DNA of 64,000 bases from Moraxella oblonga NBRC 102422 (GTDB lineage: Bacteria > Pseudomonadota > Gammaproteobacteria > Pseudomonadales > Moraxellaceae): assembly GCF_001598275.1 (NCBI RefSeq), contig NZ_BCYQ01000010.1, forward strand, positions 1-64,000, written 5' to 3'. The notes beneath the pieces are model-generated. The model searched no databases. It saw only the letters and a list, made by a program, of their open reading frames with translations, and was not told the DNA's origin. This document shows positions 55,190-64,000 of the stretch, piece by piece (position 1 is the first letter of the stretch; the number at the start of each line of letters is the position of its first letter). The translations under genes and the position numbers were made by a program.

Positions 55190-55519
55190 ATGGAAGTAAC
55201 TGCAAAATTACGTGGTGCCGCTATTTCGGCACAAAAAGTAAGATTGGTTGCGGACGAAGTTCGTGGTAAGCCAATTGAGCGTGCTTTGGACATTTTGACC
55301 TTTAGCAACAAAAAAGGTGCTAAATTGGTTAAAAAATGCCTACAATCAGCCATTGCTAATGCTGAGCATAATAATGGTTTGGATATTGATACTTTGCGTG
55401 TCTCTACCATTTATGTTGATGAGGGTATTACTTTGAAGCGTGTTATGCCTCGTGCCAAGGGTCGTGCTGACCGTATCAGCAAGCGTACTTGCCACATCAC
55501 TGTTAAAGTAGGAGCATAA
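55190..55519 (+). CDS. rplV: 50S ribosomal protein L22
   Basis: The 109-residue protein ([23 protein letters not shown]) carries the tunnel-facing loop [19 protein letters not shown]; mutations in this loop alter macrolide response in other bacteria. Confidence 0.98.
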   Translation: MEVTAKLRGAAISAQKVRLVADEVRGKPIERALDILTFSNKKGAKLVKKCLQSAIANAEHNNGLDIDTLRVSTIYVDEGITLKRVMPRAKGRADRISKRTCHITVKVGA

Positions 55520-55521
55520 TC

Positions 55522-56247
55522 ATGGGTCAAAAAGTTCATCCAATCGGTATTCGTTTGGGCGTTATCAAAAAGCATAATGCTAACTGGTATGCCAACCCAA
55601 AGCAATACTCTGAATATTTGCTAAACGACTTTAAAGTGCGTGATTTTTTACGCAATAAACTAAAAGAAGCGATGGTTAGCAACATTAGCATTGAGCGTCC
55701 TACAGGTGCTGCGAAGATTACCATTCATTCAGCTCGTCCAGGTGTGATTATTGGTAAACAAGGTGCTGACATTGAAGCACTACAAAAAGACCTAACCAAG
55801 CTCATGGGTGTACCTGCTCAAGTAAACATCCAAGAAATCACTCAGCCTGATTTGGATGCTCGTTTGGTTGCAGTAGGCATCGCAAGTCAACTAGAACGCC
55901 GTGTGATGTTCCGTCGTGCGATGAAGCGCGCTGTACAAGGCACCATGCGTGCTGGTGCTGGTGGCATTAAAGTTGAGCTTTCTGGTCGTTTAGGTGGTGC
56001 TGAGATTGCTCGTACCGAATGGTATCGTGAAGGTCGTGTGCCACTACATACTCTGCGTGCTGACATTGATTATGCAGAAGTTCGTGCAGAAACCACTTAT
56101 GGTACCATCGGTGTGAAAGTTTGGATTTTCCGTGGTGAAATCCTAGACGGCATGAACAGCGTTTACAATCCAGTTGCAGAGGACAAGACTCGTGCGCCGA
56201 AGCGTCGTGGTCGTACCAGCAACCGTCGTAATTCAGACAAGGGGTAA
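55522..56247 (+). CDS. rpsC: 30S ribosomal protein S3
   Basis: The 241-residue protein has the KH domain [16 protein letters not shown] near 75-90 and the basic C-terminal tail [14 protein letters not shown]. It forms part of the mRNA entry helicase. Confidence 0.98.
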   Translation: MGQKVHPIGIRLGVIKKHNANWYANPKQYSEYLLNDFKVRDFLRNKLKEAMVSNISIERPTGAAKITIHSARPGVIIGKQGADIEALQKDLTKLMGVPAQVNIQEITQPDLDARLVAVGIASQLERRVMFRRAMKRAVQGTMRAGAGGIKVELSGRLGGAEIARTEWYREGRVPLHTLRADIDYAEVRAETTYGTIGVKVWIFRGEILDGMNSVYNPVAEDKTRAPKRRGRTSNRRNSDKG

Positions 56248-56250
56248 GCC

Positions 56251-56664
56251 ATGTTACAACCAAAACGTACCAAATTCCGCAAAATGCACAAAGGTCGTAA
56301 CACAGGCCTTGCCCAACGTGGTAACACTGTTGCATTTGGTGAGATTGGTCTAAAATCTATTGGTCGTGGTCGTATGACTGCTCGTCAAATTGAAGCAGCT
56401 CGTCGTACCATCACTCGTCGCATTAAGCGTGGCGGTAAAATTTGGATTCGTGTATTTCCAGATAAACCAATTACCGAAAAGCCTTTAGAAGTTCGTATGG
56501 GTAAAGGTAAAGGTCCAGTAGAGTACTGGGTAGCGGAAATTAAGCCAGGTAAAATGCTTTATGAAATCCAAGGTGTAAGTGAAGAACTTGCTCGTGAAGC
56601 ATTGACGTTGGCTTCAGCCAAGTTACCTTTTAAAACCACTATTGTTAAACGGACGGTAATGTAA
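56251..56664 (+). CDS. rplP: 50S ribosomal protein L16
   Basis: The 137-residue protein ([47 protein letters not shown]) is full length; it stands near the A site. The stop overlaps rpmC by one base. Confidence 0.98.
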   Translation: MLQPKRTKFRKMHKGRNTGLAQRGNTVAFGEIGLKSIGRGRMTARQIEAARRTITRRIKRGGKIWIRVFPDKPITEKPLEVRMGKGKGPVEYWVAEIKPGKMLYEIQGVSEELAREALTLASAKLPFKTTIVKRTVM

Positions 56665-56861
56665 TGAAAACAAGCGAATTACGTGAAAAATCAGTAGAAG
56701 AGCTGGCTACATTGCTTGACGAAAAGCAACTTGATGCGTTCCGTCTACGTATGGCAAAGGCAACAGGTCAGTTAGGTAATACCCATGAAGTCAAAGCAAA
56801 CCGTCGTACAATTGCAAAAATTTTGACTTTGCTTAACGAAAAACAAAGGGGCGACGCATGA
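56664..56861 (+). CDS. rpmC: 50S ribosomal protein L29
   Basis: The 65-residue protein is a two-helix hairpin ([33 protein letters not shown]) near the tunnel exit. Overlaps rpsQ by 4 bp. Confidence 0.97.
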   Translation: MKTSELREKSVEELATLLDEKQLDAFRLRMAKATGQLGNTHEVKANRRTIAKILTLLNEKQRGDA

Positions 56862-57130
56862 GCGAAAATACCCAAACCCAAGAAGTTGGCGTTGTAACTG
56901 GTAAAGTTATCAGCAACAAAATGGATAAGTCAATCACAGTCCTTGTTGAGCGCCAAATCCGCCATGAAAAGTATGGTAAGCAAGTTCGTCGTTCTACCAA
57001 GCTAAAAGCTCATGACGAGAACAATGTTTGCCAAGAAGGCGACATCGTACGCATTAAAGAAACTCGCCCAATTTCAAAGACCAAAACTTGGACTTTGGTG
57101 GACGTGGTGGAAACTGCGGTAAAAATTTAA
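56858..57130 (+). CDS. rpsQ: 30S ribosomal protein S17
   Basis: The 90-residue protein has the OB fold with [19 protein letters not shown] and [18 protein letters not shown]. Last gene of the S10 operon part; a new promoter follows. Confidence 0.97.
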   Translation: MSENTQTQEVGVVTGKVISNKMDKSITVLVERQIRHEKYGKQVRRSTKLKAHDENNVCQEGDIVRIKETRPISKTKTWTLVDVVETAVKI

Positions 57131-57135
57131 GTTGT

Positions 57136-57164
57136 TTGCATTAAAAGTCATTTGCTAGTATAAT
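57136..57164 (+). promoter_or_regulatory. Internal promoter of spc operon (ahead of rplN)
   Basis: TTGCAT -35 (57136-57141), 17 bp, TATAAT -10 (57159-57164), 6 bp after the rpsQ stop. It starts a second transcript for rplN and onward. Confidence 0.8.
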
Positions 57165-57228
57165 AAACGTTTTATGATGTTTATCTATCAAATTTATGTA
57201 AAATGCATGAGTTTGGCAAGTGACTTTT
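57143..57228 (+). repeat. Long-range inverted repeat around spc promoter
   Basis: AAAAGTCATTTGC (57143-57155) pairs with GCAAGTGACTTTT (57216-57228), 13 bp with one T-G wobble. The left arm lies upstream of the new transcript start, so only read-through RNA from the S10 operon can form the stem. Confidence 0.55.
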
Positions 57229-57256
57229 ATTGTATATTTATTTATGGAGTCATGCG

Positions 57257-57625
57257 ATGATTCAGACTGAAACAATGCTGGAAGTTGCAGATAACAGTGG
57301 TGCAAGACGTGTACAGTGCATTAAAGTACTGGGTGGCTCGCATCGTCGTTACGCATCAGTTGGCGATATTATTAAAGTAACGGTTAAAGAAGCTATTCCA
57401 CGTGGCCGCGTTAAAAAGGGCGATGTGATGAATGCGGTTGTCGTACGCACCAAAAAAGGTGTACGCCGTCCTGATGGTTCTGTTCTACGTTTTGACGATA
57501 ATGCAGCAGTTATGCTAAATAACAACAAAGCTCCTATCGCAACTCGTATTTTTGGACCTGTTACCCGTGAACTACGTGGTGAACAATTCATGAAGATTGT
57601 TTCACTAGCACCAGAAGTACTGTAA
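57257..57625 (+). CDS. rplN: 50S ribosomal protein L14
   Basis: The 122-residue protein ([39 protein letters not shown]) is full length. I chose ATG 57257, which gives the family start; GGAG lies 7-11 bp upstream. First gene after the internal promoter. Confidence 0.97.
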   Translation: MIQTETMLEVADNSGARRVQCIKVLGGSHRRYASVGDIIKVTVKEAIPRGRVKKGDVMNAVVVRTKKGVRRPDGSVLRFDDNAAVMLNNNKAPIATRIFGPVTRELRGEQFMKIVSLAPEVL

Positions 57626-57640
57626 ATTCAGAGGCTATCT

Positions 57641-57958
57641 ATGGCAAAGCTACGCAAAGGCGATACCGTGGTTGTGATTGCTGGCAAAGACAAAGGCAAG
57701 CAAGGCACAATTTTGGCGGTTAAGGCGGATCGTGTAAAAGTGGAAGGTATTAATATTGTTACCAAACACCAAAAACCTAACCAAATGTTGGGCAAAGAGG
57801 GTGGCATTATTAAGAAAGAAGCATTTCTACACATTTCAAATGTTGCGATTTATAACGCAAAAACCCAAAAAGCAGATCGTATTGCTTACCAAGTAAACGA
57901 AGAGGGCAAAAAAGTCCGCATCTATCGTTCTACTGGTGAAGTAGTGGCGACTGCATAA
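57641..57958 (+). CDS. rplX: 50S ribosomal protein L24
   Basis: The 105-residue protein has the KOW motif [20 protein letters not shown] near 5-24. An assembly initiator of the 50S subunit. Confidence 0.97.
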   Translation: MAKLRKGDTVVVIAGKDKGKQGTILAVKADRVKVEGINIVTKHQKPNQMLGKEGGIIKKEAFLHISNVAIYNAKTQKADRIAYQVNEEGKKVRIYRSTGEVVATA

Positions 57959-57977
57959 GAAGCTAAGGGTATTAGTA

Positions 57978-58514
57978 ATGGCAAGATTAAAATCTTTATA
58001 TAATGAAAAACTAAAACAGCAAATCAAAGATGAGCTGGGTTTAGAAAATGTAATGCAAGTGCCAAAAATCACCAAAATTACCCTAAATATGGGTGTAGGT
58101 GGTGCTGCACAAGATAAAAAACTGCTTGAAGGTGCATTGGCTGATATGACTGTTATTGCTGGTCAAAAGCCAGTTGTTACCAAAGCTCGCAAGTCAGTTG
58201 CAGGCTTTAAAATCCGTGAAGAGTGGCCAATTGGTTGTAAAGTTACTCTTCGTGGCGACCAAATGTATGAATTCCTAGATCGCTTAATTGCCATTGCAAT
58301 TCCTCGTATCCGTGATTTTCGTGGTTTTTCAGCCAAAGCGTTTGATGGTCGTGGTAACTATTCTTTAGGTATTAAAGAACAAATCGTTTTCCCTGAAGTG
58401 GATTTTGATAAGATTGACCGCATTCGTGGTCTTGACATCACCATCACAACGACTGCTACCAATGACGATCAAGGTCGTGCATTGCTAAAAGCATTCGGTT
58501 TCCCATTTAGATAA
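57978..58514 (+). CDS. rplE: 50S ribosomal protein L5
   Basis: The 178-residue protein ([41 protein letters not shown]) is full length and binds 5S rRNA with L18 in the central protuberance. Confidence 0.98.
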   Translation: MARLKSLYNEKLKQQIKDELGLENVMQVPKITKITLNMGVGGAAQDKKLLEGALADMTVIAGQKPVVTKARKSVAGFKIREEWPIGCKVTLRGDQMYEFLDRLIAIAIPRIRDFRGFSAKAFDGRGNYSLGIKEQIVFPEVDFDKIDRIRGLDITITTTATNDDQGRALLKAFGFPFR

Positions 58515-58524
58515 GGTAAACGTT

Positions 58525-58830
58525 ATGGCTAAAATGAGCATGATTAATCGCGAGCTAAAACGCGAAAAATGTGTGGCTAAGTATGCCGAGAAGCGTGCAG
58601 CCCTAAAAGCAATTATCAATGATTCTAAGGCGAGTGATGAAGAGCGCTTAGAAGCGATGCTAGCACTTCAAGCATTGCCACGTAATTCATCACCAGTTCG
58701 TCTACGCAATCGTTGTGGTTTGACTGGTCGTCCACATGGATTTTTCCGTAAATTTGGTTTGTCACGTAACAAATTGCGTGAGCGTGTAATGCAAGGTGAT
58801 GTACCTGGCGTTCGCAAAGCGAGCTGGTAA
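58525..58830 (+). CDS. rpsN: 30S ribosomal protein S14
   Basis: The 101-residue protein is the long, zinc-free form: it has [20 protein letters not shown] and ends [19 protein letters not shown], with no Cys-x2-Cys pair. Confidence 0.97.
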   Translation: MAKMSMINRELKREKCVAKYAEKRAALKAIINDSKASDEERLEAMLALQALPRNSSPVRLRNRCGLTGRPHGFFRKFGLSRNKLRERVMQGDVPGVRKASW

Positions 58831-58841
58831 GGAGTGTCGCA

Positions 58842-59240
58842 ATGAGTATGCAAGATCCAGTTGCTGATATGCTAACCCGCATTCGCAACGCACAATCAAG
58901 AAATAAACCATCTGTCAGTATGCCTGCTTCAAAACTACGCAAATCTATCGCTGACTTATTGGTTGCTGAGGGCTATTTGACCTCTGCCGAGTTAATAGAA
59001 GGCGAGAATGGTAAAAAGCTTCTAAATATTGAACTAAAATACTACCAAGGCAAAGGCGTTATCGCTCAATTGAAACGTTATAGCCGTCCTGGTCTTCGTC
59101 AGTATCGCAGTAAAGATGATCTACCGAGTGTTCAAAAAGGTTTGGGTGTTGCCATCATCTCTACCAGCAAAGGTTTGATGAGTGACCGTGCTGCACGTGC
59201 CGCTGGCATTGGTGGTGAAGTGATTGCGTTAGTTGCTTAA
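58842..59240 (+). CDS. rpsH: 30S ribosomal protein S8
   Basis: The 132-residue protein ([18 protein letters not shown] and [19 protein letters not shown]) is full length. In Escherichia coli S8 represses the spc operon at the L5 start. A terminator-like hairpin and a new promoter follow here. Confidence 0.97.
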   Translation: MSMQDPVADMLTRIRNAQSRNKPSVSMPASKLRKSIADLLVAEGYLTSAELIEGENGKKLLNIELKYYQGKGVIAQLKRYSRPGLRQYRSKDDLPSVQKGLGVAIISTSKGLMSDRAARAAGIGGEVIALVA

Positions 59241-59266
59241 TTACTAACAAAAATTACATAAAATAA

Positions 59267-59296
59267 AAAATCCTTAGTTTACTCTAAGGATTTTTT
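59267..59296 (+). terminator. Terminator-like hairpin between rpsH and rplF
   Basis: Arms AAAATCCTTAG and CTAAGGATTTT pair around a 6-nt loop, with T extending to six. It lies 26 bp after the rpsH stop, inside what is normally one spc transcript. Confidence 0.8.
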
Positions 59297-59306
59297 ATGG
59301 TATAAT
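59278..59306 (+). promoter_or_regulatory. Internal promoter ahead of rplF
   Basis: TTTACT -35 (59278-59283) overlaps the terminator loop and a perfect TATAAT -10 lies at 59301-59306, spacing 17 bp. Two further hairpins follow: TTGAATGT/ACATTCAA (59318-59325 with 59335-59342) and ATTACC/GGTAAT near 59352-59369. Confidence 0.65.
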
Positions 59307-59394
59307 AAAAAACTGTTTTGAATGTAGTTTTTAAACATTCAATATTGGTCATATTACCATTTTGGTAATTATTGTAATTGTTAAGGAATTTCCT

Positions 59395-59931
59395 ATGTCT
59401 CGTGTGGCTAAAGCCCCAGTAACGCTACCTGCGGGTACTAGTGTTACTTTGAACGGTCGGCAGGTTGAAGTTAAAGGCAAGAATGGTTCATTGTCTTTAC
59501 ACCTGCATGATTTGGTCGAGCTCAAGCAAGAAGATAACATTGTTACACTTGCTCCTGTTAAAGATACCAAAGAAGCGTGGATGCACACAGGTACTGTGCG
59601 TGCATTACTAAACAACATGGTGAATGGTGTTACTAATGGTTTTGAGCGTCGCCTACAACTGATTGGTGTTGGTTATCGTGTACAAAACATCACTGGCAAC
59701 CAAATCACTCTAAGTCTTGGTTACTCTCACCCTATTGAATACACTCTTCCAGAGGGCGTGACTGCTGAAAACCCAAGCCAAACTGAAATCGTGCTAAGAT
59801 CTAGCGATAAACAAAAATTGGGTCAAGCAGCAGCTAAAATTCGTAGCTTCCGTCCGCCAGAGCCTTATAAAGGTAAAGGTGTTCGTTATAGCGATGAAGT
59901 AGTTCTTCGTAAAGAAGCTAAGAAAAAATAA
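59395..59931 (+). CDS. rplF: 50S ribosomal protein L6
   Basis: The 178-residue protein ([30 protein letters not shown], and the C-terminal [19 protein letters not shown]) is full length. ATG 59395 has AAGGAA 6-11 bp upstream and matches the family start. It heads a transcript of its own behind the 59267-59296 hairpin. Confidence 0.97.
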   Translation: MSRVAKAPVTLPAGTSVTLNGRQVEVKGKNGSLSLHLHDLVELKQEDNIVTLAPVKDTKEAWMHTGTVRALLNNMVNGVTNGFERRLQLIGVGYRVQNITGNQITLSLGYSHPIEYTLPEGVTAENPSQTEIVLRSSDKQKLGQAAAKIRSFRPPEPYKGKGVRYSDEVVLRKEAKKK

Positions 59932-59946
59932 GTAAGGTGAGCAAAA

Positions 59947-60297
59947 ATGTTTGATAAAAAATCAGCTCGTCTTCGCCGAGCAAAGAAAACCCGTGCACAT
60001 ATCCGTCAATTGGGTGCAAACCGTTTGACTGTTACTCGTACACCACGTCATATCTATGCACAAGTAATTTCGCCAACAGGTGGTATTGTACTTGCACAAG
60101 CATCTACTTTAGATGCCAGTTTGCGTTCTGGTGCAACAGGTAATGTTGAGGCAGCTAAAGCAGTCGGTGCATTGATTGCAGAGCGTGCAAAAGCTGTTGG
60201 TATTACTAAGGTTGCTTTTGACCGTAGTGGTTTTAAATATCATGGCCGTGTTAAAGCGCTTGCTGACGCTGCTCGTGAAAACGGATTGGAGTTCTAA
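59947..60297 (+). CDS. rplR: 50S ribosomal protein L18
   Basis: The 116-residue protein ([47 protein letters not shown]) is full length; it binds 5S rRNA with L5. Confidence 0.98.
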   Translation: MFDKKSARLRRAKKTRAHIRQLGANRLTVTRTPRHIYAQVISPTGGIVLAQASTLDASLRSGATGNVEAAKAVGALIAERAKAVGITKVAFDRSGFKYHGRVKALADAARENGLEF

Positions 60298-60299
60298 TC

Positions 60300-60797
60300 A
60301 TGGCAAAAATTGAACAAACTGATGGTTTGGTAGAAAAGTTGGTTGCCGTTGACCGTGTTGCTAAAGTTGTAAAAGGTGGTCGTATTTTTTCTTTCACCGC
60401 TTTGACAGTAGTTGGTGACGGTAACGGTCGTGTGGGCTTTGGTCGCGGTAAGGCTCGTGAAGTGCCTGCTGCTATTCAAAAAGCACTTGAGGCTGCCAAA
60501 CGTAATATGATTACCGTTGAGCTTGCAGGTCATACTCTACAACACCCAATTCATGCTCGTCATGGTGCTTCAAAAGTATATATGCAACCAGCCTCTGAGG
60601 GTACTGGTGTTATTGCTGGCGGTGCAATGCGTGCTGTGCTTGAAGTTGCTGGCGTTCAGAACGTTTTAGCAAAATGTTATGGTTCAACCAATGCTGCCAA
60701 TGTGGTGCAAGCAACTTTTAAAGGTTTGCGTGATATGGTTTCACCAGAGCAAGTTGCTGCTAAACGTGGTAAGTCTGTCGAAGAAATTTTGGGCTAA
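60300..60797 (+). CDS. rpsE: 30S ribosomal protein S5
   Basis: The 165-residue protein has [26 protein letters not shown] with the conserved spectinomycin-site loop, and [18 protein letters not shown]. It takes part in decoding accuracy and mRNA unwinding. Confidence 0.98.
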   Translation: MAKIEQTDGLVEKLVAVDRVAKVVKGGRIFSFTALTVVGDGNGRVGFGRGKAREVPAAIQKALEAAKRNMITVELAGHTLQHPIHARHGASKVYMQPASEGTGVIAGGAMRAVLEVAGVQNVLAKCYGSTNAANVVQATFKGLRDMVSPEQVAAKRGKSVEEILG

Positions 60798-60813
60798 GGA
60801 GTAGGTGAGTTTT

Positions 60814-60993
60814 ATGAAAACTATGAAAATTACTCAAACTAAGTCTAGTTCTCACCGTTTGGCAAGCCATAAAGCCTGTCTAAAAGGTTTGGGGCTACGT
60901 CGTATTGGGCATACTGTTGAAGTTGAGGATACTCCTTCTACTCGTGGTATGGTGAACCGTGTAAATTACATGGTTAAGGTGGAGGAAGCGTAA
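60814..60993 (+). CDS. rpmD: 50S ribosomal protein L30
   Basis: The 59-residue protein ([39 protein letters not shown]) is full length. I chose ATG 60814 with AGGTGAG 4-6 bp upstream; an in-frame GTG at 60805 lies within that site. Its stop overlaps rplO by one base. Confidence 0.9.
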   Translation: MKTMKITQTKSSSHRLASHKACLKGLGLRRIGHTVEVEDTPSTRGMVNRVNYMVKVEEA

Positions 60994-61433
60994 TGGGTCT
61001 TCGTTTGAATGAATTGGCACCTGCCATCGGTGCAAAAAAGACCGCTCAACGTCGTGGTCGCGGTATTGGTTCTGGTATTGGTAAAACTGGTGGTCGTGGT
61101 ATTAAAGGTCAAACCTCACGCTCTGGTTCTAGTATTCCAGCAGGTTTTGAAGGCGGTCAAATGCCTATCTATCGCCGTCTACCAAAATTTGGTTTCACTT
61201 CACAATTGGCTTTGGAAACTGCCGAAGTTCGTTTGTCTGAATTGAACAAAATTGAAGGCAACGAAGTAACTGTTGAAACGCTAAAAGCTGCTAATATTAT
61301 TCGTGGCGATATGAAGCGCGCTCGCATTATTTTGTCTGGTAAGGTTGATCGTGCCTTAACTTTTAAGGGCGTGAAAGTTACTAAAGGTGCAAAAGAAGCC
61401 ATTGTTGCCGTTGGCGGTAGCGTTGAGGAATAA
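60993..61433 (+). CDS. rplO: 50S ribosomal protein L15
   Basis: The 146-residue protein has the Gly-Arg-rich N-terminus ([20 protein letters not shown]) and YRRLPKFGF; a late assembly protein of the 50S. Overlaps rpmD by one base and precedes secY by 3 bp. Confidence 0.98.
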   Translation: MGLRLNELAPAIGAKKTAQRRGRGIGSGIGKTGGRGIKGQTSRSGSSIPAGFEGGQMPIYRRLPKFGFTSQLALETAEVRLSELNKIEGNEVTVETLKAANIIRGDMKRARIILSGKVDRALTFKGVKVTKGAKEAIVAVGGSVEE

Positions 61434-61436
61434 TCA

Positions 61437-62762
61437 ATGAGTAAGCAGTTGGCGTCCAAAGCGGGCATACCGCTAAATCCATTAGCATTTATTCGTAAAT
61501 ACGATGAGCTGTGGAATCGTATGTTGTTTTTGCTGGGGGCGTTGATTGTTTATCGCTTTGGATCACATATACCAGTGCCGGGCATTAATCCAATTGAGCT
61601 AGCTGCCTTTTTTACTAAAGGTAAAGATACTTTTTTAGGCATGTTCAACATGTTTTCAGGTGGCTCTTTAGAGCGTATGTCTATTATGGCACTGGGGATT
61701 ATGCCCTATATTTCTGCATCAATTGTAGTGCAAATGCTTTCAGCCATCATACCTTCTTTGGAAGCATTAAAAAAAGAGGGTGAGGTTGGTCGTAGAACAA
61801 TCAGTAAATACACAAGGCAGGGTGCTTTGGTCTTGTCTTTTGTGCAGGCAGTGGGTATGTCCACCATGTTGCTGTCAGGCGGCATGACCTTAACTACGGG
61901 GTTAGCGTTTTATATTCCTGCTGTCAGTTCATTGGTTGCTGGTTCTATGTTTTTGATGTGGCTTGGTGAGCAAATTACCGAAAGAGGTATTGGTAATGGC
62001 ATCTCGATGTTGATATTAGCAAGCATTGTTGCCAGTGCACCAACAATGATTTCTCAGGCATTTGGTCAAAATAGTAACTTGCTTGTGATGTTGGTTTTTG
62101 GATTGGTTGCTATTGCTGTTGTAGCGGCAATAGTATACATTGAGCGAGCTCAGCGTCGTGTACCTGTCAATTATGCTCAAAAGCAACAAGAGGGGCGTAA
62201 AGTTTATGCTCAACAACAGTCACATTTGCCATTAAAGTTAAATATGGCTGGAGTAATCCCTGCAATTTTTGCTAGCTCTTTGCTATTATTACCTGCAAGC
62301 CTTGGGCAGTTTGGTGGTTCGTCAACAGAGCCTACAAAATTTCAGGTATTTTTACAAAATGTCTCGTTGGTGTTGCAACCGGGTAGTCCTTTATACCTAC
62401 TATTATTTGGTGCATTAATCATATTTTTCTGTTATTTTTATACGGCTTTAATGTTTAATCCCAAAGAAGTGGCAGAAAACTTGAAACGTAGTGGTGCATA
62501 TATCCCGGGCATTAGACCTGGCCAGCAAACAAAACGTTATTTGGATTTTGTTTTAAATCGCCTTACCTTTATTGGTGCGATGTATATGGCAATTATTTGT
62601 TTGATGCCAATGGTGGCTCAATCATCATTTAACATGGCAATTCCATTAGGTGGCACATCTTTACTCATTATGGTTGTGGTTTTGATGGATTTTATTGCTC
62701 AGTTACAAGCCCACCTCATGACGCATCAGTACCATGATCAAACATTAATTAAATCATCTTAA
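61437..62762 (+). CDS. secY: Preprotein translocase subunit SecY
   Basis: SecY is the protein-conducting channel. The 441-residue protein has ten membrane helices, the plug segment near 60 (GINPIELAAFF), the GGMTL..TGLAFY region, cytosolic loop ERAQRRVPVNYAQKQ and the C-terminal LNRLTFIGAMYMAIICLMP. Length fits the family. Confidence 0.97.
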   Translation: MSKQLASKAGIPLNPLAFIRKYDELWNRMLFLLGALIVYRFGSHIPVPGINPIELAAFFTKGKDTFLGMFNMFSGGSLERMSIMALGIMPYISASIVVQMLSAIIPSLEALKKEGEVGRRTISKYTRQGALVLSFVQAVGMSTMLLSGGMTLTTGLAFYIPAVSSLVAGSMFLMWLGEQITERGIGNGISMLILASIVASAPTMISQAFGQNSNLLVMLVFGLVAIAVVAAIVYIERAQRRVPVNYAQKQQEGRKVYAQQQSHLPLKLNMAGVIPAIFASSLLLLPASLGQFGGSSTEPTKFQVFLQNVSLVLQPGSPLYLLLFGALIIFFCYFYTALMFNPKEVAENLKRSGAYIPGIRPGQQTKRYLDFVLNRLTFIGAMYMAIICLMPMVAQSSFNMAIPLGGTSLLIMVVVLMDFIAQLQAHLMTHQYHDQTLIKSS

Positions 62763-62784
62763 AGATGAGTTTTAGGAGCATGAA

Positions 62785-62901
62785 ATGAAAGTTCAAGCAT
62801 CAGTAAAAAGAATTTGTGGCAGTTGCAAAATTGTACGTCGCAAAGGTCAAGTTCTTGTGATTTGCAGTTCTGAACCACGTCATAAGCAACGTCAGGGTTA
62901 A
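62785..62901 (+). CDS. rpmJ: 50S ribosomal protein L36
   Basis: This 38-codon gene reads [20 protein letters not shown] and ends [10 protein letters not shown]. It is the zinc-ribbon form with Cys11, Cys14, Cys27 and His33. TTAGGAG lies 8 bp before the ATG. It follows secY by 22 bp, as in Escherichia coli. Confidence 0.95.
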   Translation: MKVQASVKRICGSCKIVRRKGQVLVICSSEPRHKQRQG

Positions 62902-63021
62902 TTACAAATTAACACTTGAAAAAATATGGCGAATGATGTATCATCTCTCGCCTAAACTGCCATGATAATTGGCAAATATCTTGATGCAAATATTTATATT
63001 TGTAGTAAATGGAGAAAATCA

Positions 63022-63378
63022 ATGGCTCGTATTGCCGGTGTAAACATTCCGGACAACAAACACGCTGTGATTTCATTAACTTATATTTTTGGTATTGGAC
63101 GTACTACTGCTAAGGCTATCTTGGCAAAGGTAGGTATCCAAGAAACAACAAAAATTGGTCAGTTAGATGATGCACAGTTAGATGCTGTCCGTGCAGAAGT
63201 TGCAAATTACACAACTGAGGGCGACCTTAGACGTGAAATTTCAATGAATATTAAGCGTTTAGTGGATTTGGGTTGCTATCGTGGTCTTCGTCACCGCCGT
63301 GGTCTACCTGTCCGTGGTCAACGCACTAAAACCAACGCGCGTACCCGTAAAGGTCCACGCAAAGCAATTAAAAAGTAA
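63022..63378 (+). CDS. rpsM: 30S ribosomal protein S13
   Basis: The 118-residue protein ([37 protein letters not shown]) is full length. I chose ATG 63022 with GGAG 7 bp upstream; the open frame goes back to 62962. It heads the alpha operon behind a 120-bp gap that holds a GGCGA/TCGCC hairpin (about 62928-62952). Confidence 0.97.
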   Translation: MARIAGVNIPDNKHAVISLTYIFGIGRTTAKAILAKVGIQETTKIGQLDDAQLDAVRAEVANYTTEGDLRREISMNIKRLVDLGCYRGLRHRRGLPVRGQRTKTNARTRKGPRKAIKK

Positions 63379-63397
63379 TTAATTAGGAAGCTAAAAG

Positions 63398-63790
63398 ATG
63401 GCAAAAGACACTCGTAGCCGCAAAAAAGTGGCTCGTCGTTCGGTATCTGAGGGTATCGCCCACATTCACGCGTCTTTTAATAACACCATTGTAACCATTA
63501 CTGATCGTCAAGGTAATGCATTGGCTTGGGCCACTTCAGGTGGACAAGGCTTCCGTGGTTCACGTAAATCTACGCCATTTGCCGCACAGGTTGCAGCTGA
63601 GGTTGCAGGTAAAACTGCCCAAGAAACTTATGGTGTTAAAAATATTGATGTCTTGGTAAAAGGTCCAGGACCAGGTCGTGAGTCTGCGGTTCGTGCATTA
63701 GGTTCATTGGGTTATAAAATTAACAGCATTAGTGATGTAACACCAATTCCACATAATGGTTGTCGCCCACCTAAGAAACGTCGTGTTTAA
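63398..63790 (+). CDS. rpsK: 30S ribosomal protein S11
   Basis: The 130-residue protein ([43 protein letters not shown]) is full length and sits on the 30S platform by the mRNA exit. Confidence 0.98.
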   Translation: MAKDTRSRKKVARRSVSEGIAHIHASFNNTIVTITDRQGNALAWATSGGQGFRGSRKSTPFAAQVAAEVAGKTAQETYGVKNIDVLVKGPGPGRESAVRALGSLGYKINSISDVTPIPHNGCRPPKKRRV

Positions 63791-63802
63791 GGAGAAAGAT
63801 TC

Positions 63803-64000
63803 ATGGCCCGTTATATTGGTCCTAAATTAAAATTATCACGTCGTGAAGGTACTGATTTACAATTAAAATCAGGCGTTAAGGCGTATGATGTAAAAACAAA
63901 AAAATCAGGTCGTGTACCTGGTCAGCATGGCAACAGCCAAAATAAAAGCTCTGAATATGCATCTCAGCTTCGTGAAAAACAAAAAGTTAAACGTATGTAT
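63803..64000 (+). CDS. rpsD: 30S ribosomal protein S4 (3'-partial)
   Basis: The first 66 codons read [20 protein letters not shown] and go on with VPGQHGNSQ and [12 protein letters not shown] at the window end. It is the zinc-free form, without the four-Cys finger. GGAGAAAGATTC precedes the ATG. The rest of the gene and probably rpoA and rplQ lie beyond the window. Confidence 0.95.
   Translation, partial: MARYIGPKLKLSRREGTDLQLKSGVKAYDVKTKKSGRVPGQHGNSQNKSSEYASQLREKQKVKRMY

Overview
The window looks like a chromosome segment of a Moraxella-type gammaproteobacterium (Moraxellaceae). The reasons are base composition that appears moderately AT-rich, the gene orders TPR-lolB-ispE-tRNA-Gln next to hemA, ubiG-mupP/gph-yciK next to dsbA, hisIE-tatABC and mreBCD-maf-rng (all familiar from Acinetobacter/Moraxella/Pseudomonas relatives), a surface autotransporter, and a glycosyl/cell-surface type methyltransferase carrying a poly-G contingency tract. 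Genus-level assignment is an inference from gene content; no database search was possible.

Layout. 1-7.4 kb: the 3' end of an autotransporter gene, tRNA-Gln, ispE, lolB, a large TPR protein, hemA, and an FkbM-type methyltransferase switched out of frame by an 11-G tract. 7.6-11.7 kb: ubiG-mupP/gph-secreted protein-yciK-Sel1 operon and divergent dsbA. 11.7-15.8 kb: TonB-dependent siderophore receptor plus an SbmA/YddA-like ABC transporter, with a Fur-box-like site upstream. 15.8-22.5 kb: darP, rapZ-folK-pcnB, comEA, a large unknown membrane protein and mazG. 22.5-29.5 kb: a small TPR protein, dapB, a secretin-N-like secreted protein, a 60-residue cysteine-less HMA-like protein behind a structured leader, dprA, a LysM protein, thrC and an orphan antitoxin-like gene. 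29.9-34.7 kb: pheS-[vapBC]-pheT-ihfA, tRNA-Ser(GCT), tRNA-Arg(ACG). 34.8-38.4 kb: RDD protein, secreted protein, tatABC and hisIE. 38.8-46.8 kb: the gatCAB operon, split by about nine accessory genes (three PIN-domain toxin-antitoxin pairs, a YhhY-like acetyltransferase, a DUF6881 protein and an unknown) and followed by two more unknowns. 47.1-51.8 kb: mreBCD, maf, rng. 51.9 kb to the end: the S10-spc-alpha ribosomal protein supercluster with secY, entering rpsD at the window edge.

Most genes are core housekeeping: translation (pheST, gatCAB, tRNAs, about 27 ribosomal proteins, secY), envelope assembly (lolB, tatABC, mreBCD, dsbA), cell-wall and isoprenoid metabolism, RNA turnover (pcnB, rng, rapZ) and natural competence (comEA, dprA). 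The unusual part is where accessory genes sit. Toxin-antitoxin and orphan small genes are slotted between the cistrons of two operons needed for aminoacyl-tRNA supply, pheST and gatCAB, in the same orientation and with tight spacing, so they are likely co-transcribed with essential genes. The PIN toxins in the two operons are visibly related while their antitoxins are not, and two antitoxins inside gatCAB share an N-terminal module, which suggests repeated local recombination.

I saw no rRNA genes, insertion sequences, prophage genes or CRISPR arrays. The strongest candidates for new biology are the interleaved gatCAB/pheST cargo, the phase-variable FkbM gene, and the structured leader ahead of the 60-residue HMA-like gene.
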